Of a stretch of 23,998 nt of DNA, positions 13,695-21,687 are shown piece after piece. Made by a program: the position numbers and the translations under genes. The stretch is from the IMG/VR virus record IMGVR_UViG_3300009609_000064, positions 1-23,998 of that record. One strand, given 5' to 3'. The stretch's first letter is position 1. Each line of letters starts with the position of its first letter. A model generated the notes under the pieces. The model ran no database searches. It was not told the DNA's origin and was given only the letters and a program-made list of their open reading frames with translations. Source of the stretch: a virus.

Positions 13695-14002
13695 GCCAGA
13701 GCACTGTGGCGCGAGCCGCCAACGATCCCGACTTGCGTGACCGTGTCACCGCTGCTGTGTTCTCCGAAGCGATCGGCAACCCGGCGCTCGTTGACACACA
13801 GTTCGCTCGACGCGTGATTGAAGGCAGCGCCAATCTCACCGGCATGTTCTGGGCCGTCGCCGACGCCGTCGATTTGGAGTACGAGTCGGGCGTCAACGCC
13901 GGACGTGGCGCACCCGGACACGACCAGGATGTCGTTACCGATGGTGCGATCACGTCAGCCGTCGTCGCCAACTGGCCCCCGGATGTCGTCACGGTGCCGT
14001 GA
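13691..14002 (+). CDS. Unknown protein, 103 aa
   Basis: The ATG at 13691 overlaps the previous stop and its own stop overlaps the large terminase start (GTGA). The first about 70 residues are helical (DPDLRDRVTAAVFSEAIG, FARRVIEGSANL); the rest is polar and Gly/Asp-rich. No family is recognised. Coupling to the large terminase could mean a packaging accessory, but the fibre genes are equally close. Confidence 0.7.
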   Translation: MSQSTVARAANDPDLRDRVTAAVFSEAIGNPALVDTQFARRVIEGSANLTGMFWAVADAVDLEYESGVNAGRGAPGHDQDVVTDGAITSAVVANWPPDVVTVP

Positions 14003-15636
14003 CTGATCTGCTCGACGACCAGTACTCGTTCGAGGAAATCTTCAACGAGCGTGAATGGCGCAAGTGCGCGCCCAACACGCAGGACCCGGCCAAACTGCTC
14101 GACGGCTTCATCTACTTCTGCGAGACGTATTGGTACATCCGTCATCCCGAGAAGGGGCGGATCAAGTTCGAGTTGTTCGAGGCTCAGATCGAGACAGTCC
14201 ACTCGTGGCTCAACCATCGCTACAGCTTGATCCTGAAGGCACGCCAGATCGGATTCTCGACGCTGCTCGCTGCTTTCGCCTTCTGGCTCTCGTTCTTCTA
14301 CAGCGATCGCTCGATCCTGATGCTGTCACGCACCGAGCGCGAAGCGATCAAGCTGTTGAGCAAATCGAAGTACGGCTACCAGTTCCTGCCGGACTGGATG
14401 AAGTGGCGCGGCGGGCCCGTCAACCAAACGCTGACCACGATCCAGTTCACCAACAACAGCTACATAGAGTCGTTGCCATCAGCCAGCGACCCAGCCCGAG
14501 GCGAATCCGCCTATCTCGTTGTCGTCGACGAACTCGCCTTCCTGCCCAACAGCGAGGAAGCCTGGGGCGCGATCGAACCGGTAGCAGACGTTGGTGGACG
14601 CATCATCATGCTCTCTACTGCAAATGGTGAGGGCAACCTGTTCCATCGTCTGTGGGGCGAAGCGATCAGCGGCAACAACCGCTTCGAGCCGCTGTTCTTT
14701 CCGTGGTCCGCGAACGGTCGCGACCAAGCCTGGTACGACGCCCGTTCGGCCGAACTGCCTGACTGGCAGATGGCGCAGGAGTACCCCGATAATCCTGAGG
14801 ATGCGTTCCTGAAATCAGGACGCCCGGTCTTCGATTTGCGAATGCTTCGTGAGATTGAGTCGACTGATCCACTCACGCGCGGCTACCTGACTCCCGAACT
14901 TCGCTTCGTAGAAGACGGGGGTGCCCTCCGCGTATGGTCGTGGCCCAATGATGACGATCGTTATGTCGTGGGCGCTGACCCTTCCCAGGGGTTGGAGCAC
15001 AGCGACAAAGCATCGGCGCACGTCATCAACGCTCGTAACGGTGAAGTAGTAGCGCATTGGCACGGCCTCATCGACCCCGACCTGTTCGGGAGTGATGTCC
15101 TCGTACCGCTTGGCCGTTTCTATCGTCAGGCCCTGCTCGGGGTGGAATCCAACAATCATGGACTGACCGTCCTGAAGGCCATCCAGCGCGCCAAGTACTT
15201 CCCGATCTACTACGAGCGATCCCCGAAGTACAAACACTCTGTCCCAACCGACGTGCTCGGATTCCACACGACGCAGGTTAGTAAGCCGCTCATGATCGAC
15301 GAGTTGGCGAAAGAGCTACGCCCCGAGGGCAAGCTGAAGCTGCACGACGCTGAGACGCTCGCCGAGTTGCGGACGTTCGTGCGAACCGACAAGGGCAAGA
15401 TGACCGGGTCGCCGTTCGACGACCGGGTGATCAGCCTGGCGATCGCTGTCCAGATGCTGAAGTTCGTGTGGTTCGCCGAGTTCACGCCGAAGAAGGACCC
15501 ACCGCAGGGATCGTTGGGCTGGTGGGAGCGTCAGACGTTCGGTCAGAGTTTCAGCGACGTGCTCGCGGGTACGGGCCGTAAGTCGATCACGAAGGACCGC
15601 GAACCGATTGGTTCATTCGCGGTACGTCCGAAGTGA
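13999..15636 (+). CDS. terL: Terminase large subunit, 545 aa
   Basis: This motor-nuclease packages DNA into the capsid. The ATPase half has a P-loop-like KARQIGFST (80-88, the terminase form with Arg/Gln in the loop), Walker B AYLVVVDE (171-178, D177 and E178) and coupling motif LSTAN (205-209). The RNase H-like nuclease half has VVGADPSQG (D327), VESNNHG (E383) and PFDDRVISLA (D474, D475), the three expected acidic sites. Length is typical. The GTG at 13999 overlaps the previous stop. Its place after a fibre block rather than next to the small subunit is unusual. Confidence 0.95.
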   Translation: MTDLLDDQYSFEEIFNEREWRKCAPNTQDPAKLLDGFIYFCETYWYIRHPEKGRIKFELFEAQIETVHSWLNHRYSLILKARQIGFSTLLAAFAFWLSFFYSDRSILMLSRTEREAIKLLSKSKYGYQFLPDWMKWRGGPVNQTLTTIQFTNNSYIESLPSASDPARGESAYLVVVDELAFLPNSEEAWGAIEPVADVGGRIIMLSTANGEGNLFHRLWGEAISGNNRFEPLFFPWSANGRDQAWYDARSAELPDWQMAQEYPDNPEDAFLKSGRPVFDLRMLREIESTDPLTRGYLTPELRFVEDGGALRVWSWPNDDDRYVVGADPSQGLEHSDKASAHVINARNGEVVAHWHGLIDPDLFGSDVLVPLGRFYRQALLGVESNNHGLTVLKAIQRAKYFPIYYERSPKYKHSVPTDVLGFHTTQVSKPLMIDELAKELRPEGKLKLHDAETLAELRTFVRTDKGKMTGSPFDDRVISLAIAVQMLKFVWFAEFTPKKDPPQGSLGWWERQTFGQSFSDVLAGTGRKSITKDREPIGSFAVRPK

Positions 15637-15667
15637 GAGAATCCACCCAAATCAAGGAGGCAAGGAC

Positions 15668-15907
15668 ATGACCGGTAAGAAGCAAGATTCCGATGTCGAG
15701 GCGTTGACCGAGTTTCAGGGCGGTGCCACGCTCGAAGACCCCGAGGTCGGACCCGAGGATCAGATGGAAATCAGCAAGTGGAGCCAACAGCAGTTGGATG
15801 AGCGCATCGCCAACGGCGAAGGCGAAGCGGTACGCCAGGAACTTGCCGAAGCTGCTGAGGGCCTGAAGTCCCAGACTCATGGTGGCCGCAAGGACGCTGA
15901 CGCCTGA
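15668..15907 (+). CDS. Small acidic protein, 79 aa
   Basis: The ATG at 15668 has a perfect AAGGAGG (15654-15660), one of the strongest ribosome-binding sites in the window; a longer frame into the terminase gene is rejected. The product is acidic and helical (EISKWSQQQLDERIANGE, AVRQELAEAAEGL) with a polar tail. Its stop shares bases with the next start (TGATG). Unknown; the strong site suggests it is made in quantity, as for a virion or scaffold accessory. Confidence 0.7.
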   Translation: MTGKKQDSDVEALTEFQGGATLEDPEVGPEDQMEISKWSQQQLDERIANGEGEAVRQELAEAAEGLKSQTHGGRKDADA

Positions 15908-16587
15908 TGGCCAAGACCCGTACCCAGCGCCATCAGCGTCCCCACGCCAAGGGCAAGCATCAGCGCAAGGGGCAGCGCGCTGATAAGCGTGCCAACCCGC
16001 CGTCCGGTGTGAACTGGGGGACATTGGGGTGGCCGGGTACGGCTCCCGGTGTCGTCGTTCCGTACGCGTTCCTGACGTGGGAGCAGTTGTTCGTGACTCC
16101 GCCAGGGAGCGCCTGCATCCGCGCTAATCAGCCGGTCGGTTCAGCGGCCACGCACCTGTTCGTCAGCGAGACGTTCGGACCCGGCAGCGTCGGCGATCCG
16201 TTGGCGGGGATGATCGTCAATGATCCGATCCGGCTCTACAACTCCGCCAATCTGGCGGAGTGGATCGAATACAAGATCACCGCCATCACCGATGCCGGTG
16301 CGTACAAGGACTACACCGTGACGTACCAGGCGACCGGTGGCGGTGGTTGGGCCCCGTTCCCTGGGATGGGTGTCGGCATCATCGAGCGCACCGGTTCACC
16401 GAGCGAAGACCCGATGGTCTACGACCCCGGCGATCACACCATCGACGAAGTCAAGGCTCATGTCGACGGGCTGGCGGTGGACGATCAGCGCGACGACATC
16501 ATCCAAGCGATCCTCAACTTGGAGCGAGCCAACAAGAATCGAGCCACCCTCGTTTCGTGGCTCGATCAGCAAACCGGCGTCGAGTGA
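15907..16587 (+). CDS. Unknown protein with basic N-terminus, 226 aa
   Basis: The first 28 residues are very basic (11 or more Arg/Lys, several His), suggesting contact with DNA or RNA. The middle (about 40-170) is beta-rich. The C-terminal about 50 residues (HTIDEVKAHVDGL then AILNLERANKNRATLVSWLD) match a small helical motif I know from several phage structural proteins. Position just before the portal fits a head-associated protein. Not assigned to a named family. Confidence 0.7.
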   Translation: MAKTRTQRHQRPHAKGKHQRKGQRADKRANPPSGVNWGTLGWPGTAPGVVVPYAFLTWEQLFVTPPGSACIRANQPVGSAATHLFVSETFGPGSVGDPLAGMIVNDPIRLYNSANLAEWIEYKITAITDAGAYKDYTVTYQATGGGGWAPFPGMGVGIIERTGSPSEDPMVYDPGDHTIDEVKAHVDGLAVDDQRDDIIQAILNLERANKNRATLVSWLDQQTGVE

Positions 16588-16796
16588 ACTGTGCCTGCGG
16601 CAAGCCGGTCGAACCTGGCCGCGACGAGTGCTTCCGTTGTCGCGTAAGCGGCATCGGTTTCGCCTTCCGAGGCGGGGCGCTCGTCGGCCAGGGCGGTTGG
16701 CACATGACCAAAGGCGAGTACCTACGCGAACATCTCGGCACCGACAACGAACGTGAGTTGGCACGCAGGCCCAACATCGAGAGGGCAGAATCGTGA
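16584..16796 (+). CDS. Small zinc-finger protein, 70 aa
   Basis: CAC (3-5) and CFRC (16-19) form a compact four-cysteine knuckle; the C-terminal half (MTKGEYLREHLGTDNERELA) is helical. It overlaps the genes on both sides with GTGA, and no other start is compatible. Such small zinc proteins next to portal genes occur in phages, but the role is unknown. Confidence 0.65.
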   Translation: MNCACGKPVEPGRDECFRCRVSGIGFAFRGGALVGQGGWHMTKGEYLREHLGTDNERELARRPNIERAES

Positions 16797-18679
16797 AGAC
16801 GCAGGCCGAGCTACTCAGCTTCTATCAGAACGAGTTGAAGCGTTCGAAGAACTGGCGCACATCGTCGACGACGAACTACGACAAGGCGTGGAAGCGCTAC
16901 ATCGACCTGTATCAGGGTCGGTATCTCGACGGCGATCCATCGACCGATGCACTCGTTGTCAACATGGTGTTCGCCACGATCAACGTGATGGCCCCGGCCG
17001 TGGCGATCAATAACCCGCGCTTCGTCGTCAATGCCCGCAACCCCGAATCAGGCTTCACCGCGATCATCACCGAAGAAGTGCTCAACTGGCTATGGCGTAC
17101 CTACGACTACCAGCGTGAGTTCCGACTTGCGATCAATGACTGGCTGCTCGTCGGGCACGGTTGGGTGAAGTGCGGCTACAAGTGGACGAAGCCGCCCGAA
17201 GTCAAAGCCGCTGACACTGTCGACAACAACAACGACGGTGCCGACGCCGGGCCCGAAGAAGGCATCGACGACCGCGAGGACAAAGAGGGCAACGTCGAAT
17301 CCGAGATGTTGCAATGGGACGAGGATCGCCCCTTCATCGAACGCGTCAGCATCTTCGACATGTTCGTCGATCCCGACGCCCGCCACCCGAAAGAGATGCG
17401 TTGGATCGCCCAGCGGACGTGGCGACCGGTGCAAGACGTACAGGTCGACAGTCGTTACGCGGTTGGCGCACGCAAGAAGGTCAGTGGTTCGTCGTGGTCG
17501 CGTTGGGACAACAACGACGGCGATGCACGCGACAGTGGCGACAAGCCGAACCAGGGTTCGATTCGTTTCTGCGAAGTGATCGAGTTCTACGACCTGAAGC
17601 GGTACAAGGTCTGCACGTTCTGCCCGACCAGTGACGATCAGGACGAGCCGGTCTATTTGATCAAGCCGGTGACCATGCCGTACGCGTTCGGGCATCCGTT
17701 TGTGATGCTGCGCAACTACGAGATACCGGATCATTTCTACCCGATCGGCGACGTTGCCCAGATCGAGTCGTTGCAACTGGAACTGAACGAGACCCGCACG
17801 GCGATGTTCAACTATCGCAAGAAGTTCCGCCGGGCATGGGTGTACGCGCGCGACCGCTTCGACACCGATGGCGTCGAAGCGTTGGAGTCCGATCGTGACA
17901 ACGTGATGATCCCGGTCCAAGGTGATCAGGAGCCTGGATCGTCGATCGCACCCGTCCCGGTCGTGATCACGCCTGCCGAGTTCTTCGACCAGTCGACGAT
18001 GATCAGCAACGACCTCGATCGCGTCTCAGGCGTCAGCGACTACCAGCGCGGCTCCCCACAGCAACAGATCAGGCGCACCGCCACCGAAGCGGGAATGATC
18101 CAAGATGCCGCCAATGCCCGCGCCCAGGATCGTCTCGCCAAGGTCGAACTCGTGCTGTCCGAAGTCGCCGAGCGCGTCGTCGGTCTGATGCAGCAGTACA
18201 CGACCGGCGATCAGGTGGCTCGCATCGTCACCATGCCCGTCCGGGGCTGGGTCAGATTCGACAAGGATCGCATCAAAGGCGAGTTCGACTTCGAGGTTCA
18301 GGGCGGCTCGACCGAGCCCCGCAACGAGACCTTCCGGCGTCAGTCGGCGCTGCAGATCGTCGATGCCTCGATGCCGTTCATGGAGGCGGGCGTTGTCAAC
18401 ATGCCCGCTCTGTATCAGGAACTGCTCGCCAAGGGCTTCGGGATCAAGGACGCCGGGCGGTTCGTGCAGCAGCCTCCGCCCCCGCCTCCGCCGCCCGGCG
18501 CTGACCAATCCCTGCAGCAACTCGGTGGCCCGCCACCCGAGGCTCCGCCGCCCCAGGGTCCACCGCCGATGCCGCCGGGCATGGAGACAATGCCATTCCC
18601 GGCCGAGATGATGCAACAGCCCCAGATGGAAATGATCCCCGGTGGTGGCCCGCCGATCGAGGCAATGCCCCCGTACTGA
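16793..18679 (+). CDS. Portal protein, 628 aa
   Basis: Length, position after the large terminase and before scaffold and capsid, and typical features identify the dodecameric head portal. These include an N-terminal helical region, YLDGDPSTDALVVNMVFATI, FDMFVDPDARHPKEMRWIAQ, long helices ending in SLQLELNETRTAMFNYRKK, and RTATEAGMIQDAANARAQDR. The C-terminal about 68 residues (561-628) are an unusual Pro/Met/Gln-rich tail opening with eight prolines, probably disordered. An Asp/Glu/Asn-rich loop (about 141-175) is another likely flexible insert. The GTG start overlaps the previous stop (GTGA). Confidence 0.85.
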   Translation: MKTQAELLSFYQNELKRSKNWRTSSTTNYDKAWKRYIDLYQGRYLDGDPSTDALVVNMVFATINVMAPAVAINNPRFVVNARNPESGFTAIITEEVLNWLWRTYDYQREFRLAINDWLLVGHGWVKCGYKWTKPPEVKAADTVDNNNDGADAGPEEGIDDREDKEGNVESEMLQWDEDRPFIERVSIFDMFVDPDARHPKEMRWIAQRTWRPVQDVQVDSRYAVGARKKVSGSSWSRWDNNDGDARDSGDKPNQGSIRFCEVIEFYDLKRYKVCTFCPTSDDQDEPVYLIKPVTMPYAFGHPFVMLRNYEIPDHFYPIGDVAQIESLQLELNETRTAMFNYRKKFRRAWVYARDRFDTDGVEALESDRDNVMIPVQGDQEPGSSIAPVPVVITPAEFFDQSTMISNDLDRVSGVSDYQRGSPQQQIRRTATEAGMIQDAANARAQDRLAKVELVLSEVAERVVGLMQQYTTGDQVARIVTMPVRGWVRFDKDRIKGEFDFEVQGGSTEPRNETFRRQSALQIVDASMPFMEAGVVNMPALYQELLAKGFGIKDAGRFVQQPPPPPPPPGADQSLQQLGGPPPEAPPPQGPPPMPPGMETMPFPAEMMQQPQMEMIPGGGPPIEAMPPY

Positions 18680-18683
18680 TCTG

Positions 18684-18709
18684 CGTGTGACTAGTATCCG
18701 GCTCACACG
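18684..18709. promoter_or_regulatory. Operator-like inverted repeat before the scaffold gene
   Basis: CGTGTGA (18684-18690) and TCACACG (18703-18709) are perfect 7-base arms around 12 bases that contain TAGTAT (18693-18698), a possible -10 element. It lies in a 50-base gap between portal and scaffold, one of the few real gaps in the rightward arm. A protein-binding site controlling a capsid promoter is plausible; no -35 was recognised. Confidence 0.35.
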
Positions 18710-18729
18710 AACAAGTCGAAGGGGCACTC

Positions 18730-19599
18730 GTGAGCGATCCATCCGCCTCGTTTGAGGCAACCCCGGTTGACAGTGATCCCGCTGAGAGCGGACAAGTCGA
18801 GTCGCCGGATCAGTCCACAGCACCGCCGCCAGCGGAGCCCGAGTATCTCGATATCGACGAAGCGACTGCCGGAAGGCACGTTCGAGTCAAGGTCGACGGC
18901 GAGGAAATCTCGGTCCCACTATCGGAAGCGCTACAGGGGTATCAACGACAGGCGGCGTTCACACGCCACAGCCAGCAGCTTGCGGAGCAACGGAGAGAGG
19001 CAGAAGATGCCATCCGACTCCACCAGGCGATGCAGCAGAACCCTGGGTTGACGATGCAAGTCCTTGCCTCTCGGGCAGGGATGACAGTCGAGCAGTATTT
19101 GGGTCTGACGCCGCAGCAGCAGCAAGCCGTTGCTGATGCACAGGATGACCTCGATCAGTACGACGATCCTCTGGAACGCGAAATCGTCATCGAGCGCCGA
19201 GCACGCGAAGCACTCGAACAGCGAATCGCACAGCGCGAAGCCGATGATCAACTACGTGGTGCGGTGTACGGACTGCAGCAGCAGTACGGATTGAACGACG
19301 ATCAGATCAGGGCAGTCGTAGGTCAGACCATGAACATGGGTCTGGGTATCGAGATGCTCCCGATGGTGTACCAGGCGATGGCTTTCCAAGCCCAGCAGGC
19401 GGCGCAGCAGCAACATGCCAGCGAGCAGCAGGAGACGGAAGCCCAACGTCAAGCGGCAGCGGCGCAAGCGGCTGCGGTGGTCGGCAACGGAACTGGTGTG
19501 AACGGCGGATCGCCGACTCCTGCGAATCCGTCGTACTCGTCTTACCGAGAGGCGATCGAAGCGGCTTACGACGAAGTTGAGGCCCGCCACAATCGCTGA
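18730..19599 (+). CDS. Capsid scaffolding protein, 289 aa
   Basis: An acidic, disordered start (about 1-40) leads to a folded segment (RHVRVKVDGEEISVPLSEAL). Long Gln/Glu/Ala-rich helices follow (about 75-245, with runs such as TPQQQQAVADAQDDLDQYDD), then a short C-terminal helix after a Gly/Ser linker. This charged, helical composition and the position directly before the major capsid gene identify a scaffold. The GTG at 18730 has AAGGGG five bases upstream. No protease motif is visible, so the scaffold probably leaves intact. Confidence 0.82.
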   Translation: MSDPSASFEATPVDSDPAESGQVESPDQSTAPPPAEPEYLDIDEATAGRHVRVKVDGEEISVPLSEALQGYQRQAAFTRHSQQLAEQRREAEDAIRLHQAMQQNPGLTMQVLASRAGMTVEQYLGLTPQQQQAVADAQDDLDQYDDPLEREIVIERRAREALEQRIAQREADDQLRGAVYGLQQQYGLNDDQIRAVVGQTMNMGLGIEMLPMVYQAMAFQAQQAAQQQHASEQQETEAQRQAAAAQAAAVVGNGTGVNGGSPTPANPSYSSYREAIEAAYDEVEARHNR

Positions 19600-19628
19600 T
19601 CGGTCGTACCCGACAAGGGGCTATCCGA

Positions 19629-20663
19629 ATGGCAACCACCCACGTTCCAAGCACTTGGGACGAAATGCTGACTAGCACCATGCACAACGTGCGTGGCACC
19701 TACACCGACAACATCTTCAAGAAGAATCCGCTGTTGGAGCATCTGCTCTCCGGTGGGCGTGTCCAAATCAAGGACGGTGGCTATGAAATCATCGAGCCGC
19801 TCCTGTATGCCGAGGGTCAGGCCGACACCTACGGCGAATGGGATGTGCTCAAAGTCAAGCCGACCGACTCGCTGACCGCGGCTCGCTTCCCCTGGAAGCA
19901 GTGGTTCTCGACCATCATCATCTCCGGTCTCGACGAGGCCCAGAACTCCGGGCGCGAGCAGCGCATCAACCTGCTCGAAACCAAGATCAAGCAGTCCGAG
20001 ATGACGATGCGCAAGAAGATGGCGAAGATGCTGTACGGCACCTACATCTCGGCCGTGCCTGCCAACGACTGGCTTTCGCTCGACGCCGTGATCGACTCGG
20101 TCACGCCGGTCGGCGGCATCGACCCGGCCGTCGACACATGGTGGAAGTCGTACGAGGCGGCGGTCGGCGCAGTCGACGCAGCCGGGCTCGAAACGGCGAT
20201 CCGTACCGCCGTGATGACCACGTCGGACAACGGCAGCGATCAGGTCGACATCATCATCACCGACCCGGCGACGTACGCCTTCTACGAGTCGACGCTCACC
20301 CCGCAGGTGCGCTACACCGACACCGACAAGGCGAACCTCGGGTTCCGCAACCTGTTGTTCGAGAACGTCCCGATCATGTGGGACGCCGAGTGCCCGGCGG
20401 GCACGATGTACGGGATCAACTCCGAGTACCTCGGCCTGGCGATCCACAAGGACCGTAACTTCAAGCAGTCGCCGTTCAGCGCCGGTCTGTCCGGTTCGGT
20501 CAGCGCCCCCGCGACCGGCAACCAAACTGCTGGTGGTGCCGTGGGTGTCACGACGGCTGAGGCGCTCGATGCCCGCGTGTCGTTCATCACCACCTACGGC
20601 AACCTCACGGTGCGCAACCGCTCAAAGCACTTCAAGCTGACCGGCATCGCCAAGGCACCCTGA
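19629..20663 (+). CDS. Major capsid protein, 344 aa
   Basis: Position after the scaffold, size and sequence style (FPWKQWFSTIIISGLDEAQN, TDPATYAFYESTL, FENVPIMWDAECPAGTMYGI, YLGLAIHKDRNFKQSPF) identify a phage coat protein, presumably of the HK97 fold like other tailed-phage coats. The first 40 residues would be the N-arm. The central helix contains RINLLETKIKQSEMTMRKKM. Codon use is the most regular in the window (mostly C- or G-ending), as expected for the most abundant product. The ATG at 19629 follows AAGGGGC. A hairpin follows the gene at 20670-20704. Confidence 0.9.
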   Translation: MATTHVPSTWDEMLTSTMHNVRGTYTDNIFKKNPLLEHLLSGGRVQIKDGGYEIIEPLLYAEGQADTYGEWDVLKVKPTDSLTAARFPWKQWFSTIIISGLDEAQNSGREQRINLLETKIKQSEMTMRKKMAKMLYGTYISAVPANDWLSLDAVIDSVTPVGGIDPAVDTWWKSYEAAVGAVDAAGLETAIRTAVMTTSDNGSDQVDIIITDPATYAFYESTLTPQVRYTDTDKANLGFRNLLFENVPIMWDAECPAGTMYGINSEYLGLAIHKDRNFKQSPFSAGLSGSVSAPATGNQTAGGAVGVTTAEALDARVSFITTYGNLTVRNRSKHFKLTGIAKAP

Positions 20664-20669
20664 TCCTGT

Positions 20670-20704
20670 CAGCCCCGGCCTCCGCTCCCGCGGGGCCGGG
20701 GCTG
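20670..20704 (+). terminator. Hairpin after the major capsid gene
   Basis: Arms CAGCCCCGGCC (20670-20680) and GGCCGGGGCTG (20694-20704) pair perfectly over 11 bases around a GC-rich loop, seven bases after the capsid stop. There is no T tract, so it may be a partial terminator or transcript-end protector that raises capsid yield over downstream genes. Its arms resemble the AGCCCC/GGGGCT palindromes at the left end of the window. Confidence 0.45.
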
Positions 20705-20725
20705 GCTCCATGAGAGGATGGGGCT

Positions 20726-20992
20726 ATGCCAAAGCCGAATAATCCATATGGTCGTCCCGTCAATGCCACCAAGGAATCGGCGAAGACGATCGGCGAGTAC
20801 TACGGCACACGCGCCACCGACAAGACACACATCAACGCTTCCGGTGGCCGCAACGTGGCTCCTGCGTCGCGGTATCAGGCGGTCGGCAATGCCTACGAGT
20901 CGCCGACCGGCGAGAAGTCGAAGCCGAAGGCCAAACCGAAGTCAAAGCCTGAGCCCGAGACTGCGGTGACAGCGGAAGACCTGTTCGGGTGA
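20726..20992 (+). CDS. Small unknown protein with basic linker and DLFG end, 88 aa
   Basis: The ATG at 20726 follows GAGAGGATGGGG. The first about 60 residues are polar with no hydrophobic core; then comes a Lys/Pro linker (KSKPKAKPKSKPEP) and an acidic tip AEDLFG. The tip resembles the DDLFGD end of the SSB-like protein at 4995-5465. It lies between capsid and adaptor genes, so a minor head protein is likely. It overlaps the next gene (GTGA). Confidence 0.65.
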   Translation: MPKPNNPYGRPVNATKESAKTIGEYYGTRATDKTHINASGGRNVAPASRYQAVGNAYESPTGEKSKPKAKPKSKPEPETAVTAEDLFG

Positions 20993-21687
20993 CGACGCTC
21001 ATCGAACTCCGCTCGATCGTCCGCACCCAGACGCAGACCGACGCCGCCGATCTGCCGGACGCCACAATCGACGTGTATCTGCAGCAGGGCTTCGAGCGCA
21101 CGGTCAATGCCGAGACACGTTGGCCGTTCTACGCCCAGACGTGGGAACTCGTACTCGCCCCCGGCGAGAACACACTGACCTTGGCGGGCGACGTGGCAGA
21201 GCCTGGGATCATGGCGCTGACCGATGCCGCCAGCGGAGCGCGACTCGGGATGGTTCCCCAGGTCTGGGCCGAAGATCGTTTCGTCGGTGGTAACGGTGGA
21301 ATGACGACGGCAGGGCTGTACTCGGTTTGGGGCGACAAGATTTATCTCTGGCCGCAAGGCACTCATGTCGAAGAACGCACGTACAGACTGCGTGGCTATC
21401 GCACGCCGCTGGTGTGGTTGACGCCGGAAGGATCACCGGACTGCGACCCACGACTGCACTTGCCGCTCACCCATTACGCGGTGGCGCTCGCCTATGCCCA
21501 GCAGGAAGACGAACAGCTGGAACAGTCGTACATGGCGCGCTGGCTGGCCGATGTCGAGATTGCGCGGCAGGCGATCATGGACCCGGTTCATCAGCGTCCG
21601 TTGGTGATGGCGGGCGCTGTCGGTTACGCCTGTCCCCCGTCCAACGCGTGGACGTTCATAGCCCCGCCGGTCGAGACCGTGCCGTGA
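20989..21687 (+). CDS. Head-tail adaptor protein, 232 aa
   Basis: An N-terminal helical part (LIELRSIVRTQTQTDAADLP, DVYLQQGFERTVNAETRWPF) is followed by strands (WELVLAPGENTLTLAG) and a C-terminal helical bundle (YAVALAYAQQEDEQLEQSYM). This is the arrangement of adaptor proteins that sit below the portal in short-tailed phages. It is directly coupled to the tail protein downstream, which supports a connector role. The GTG at 20989 overlaps the previous stop. Confidence 0.7.
   Translation: MTTLIELRSIVRTQTQTDAADLPDATIDVYLQQGFERTVNAETRWPFYAQTWELVLAPGENTLTLAGDVAEPGIMALTDAASGARLGMVPQVWAEDRFVGGNGGMTTAGLYSVWGDKIYLWPQGTHVEERTYRLRGYRTPLVWLTPEGSPDCDPRLHLPLTHYAVALAYAQQEDEQLEQSYMARWLADVEIARQAIMDPVHQRPLVMAGAVGYACPPSNAWTFIAPPVETVP

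Noticed and set aside
21327-21683. 119-codon N-terminal extension of the beta-propeller-like protein
   Set aside because: It lies entirely inside the adaptor gene in another frame, while the GTG at 21684 has the usual GTGA coupling and starts a recognisable tail-protein N-terminus.
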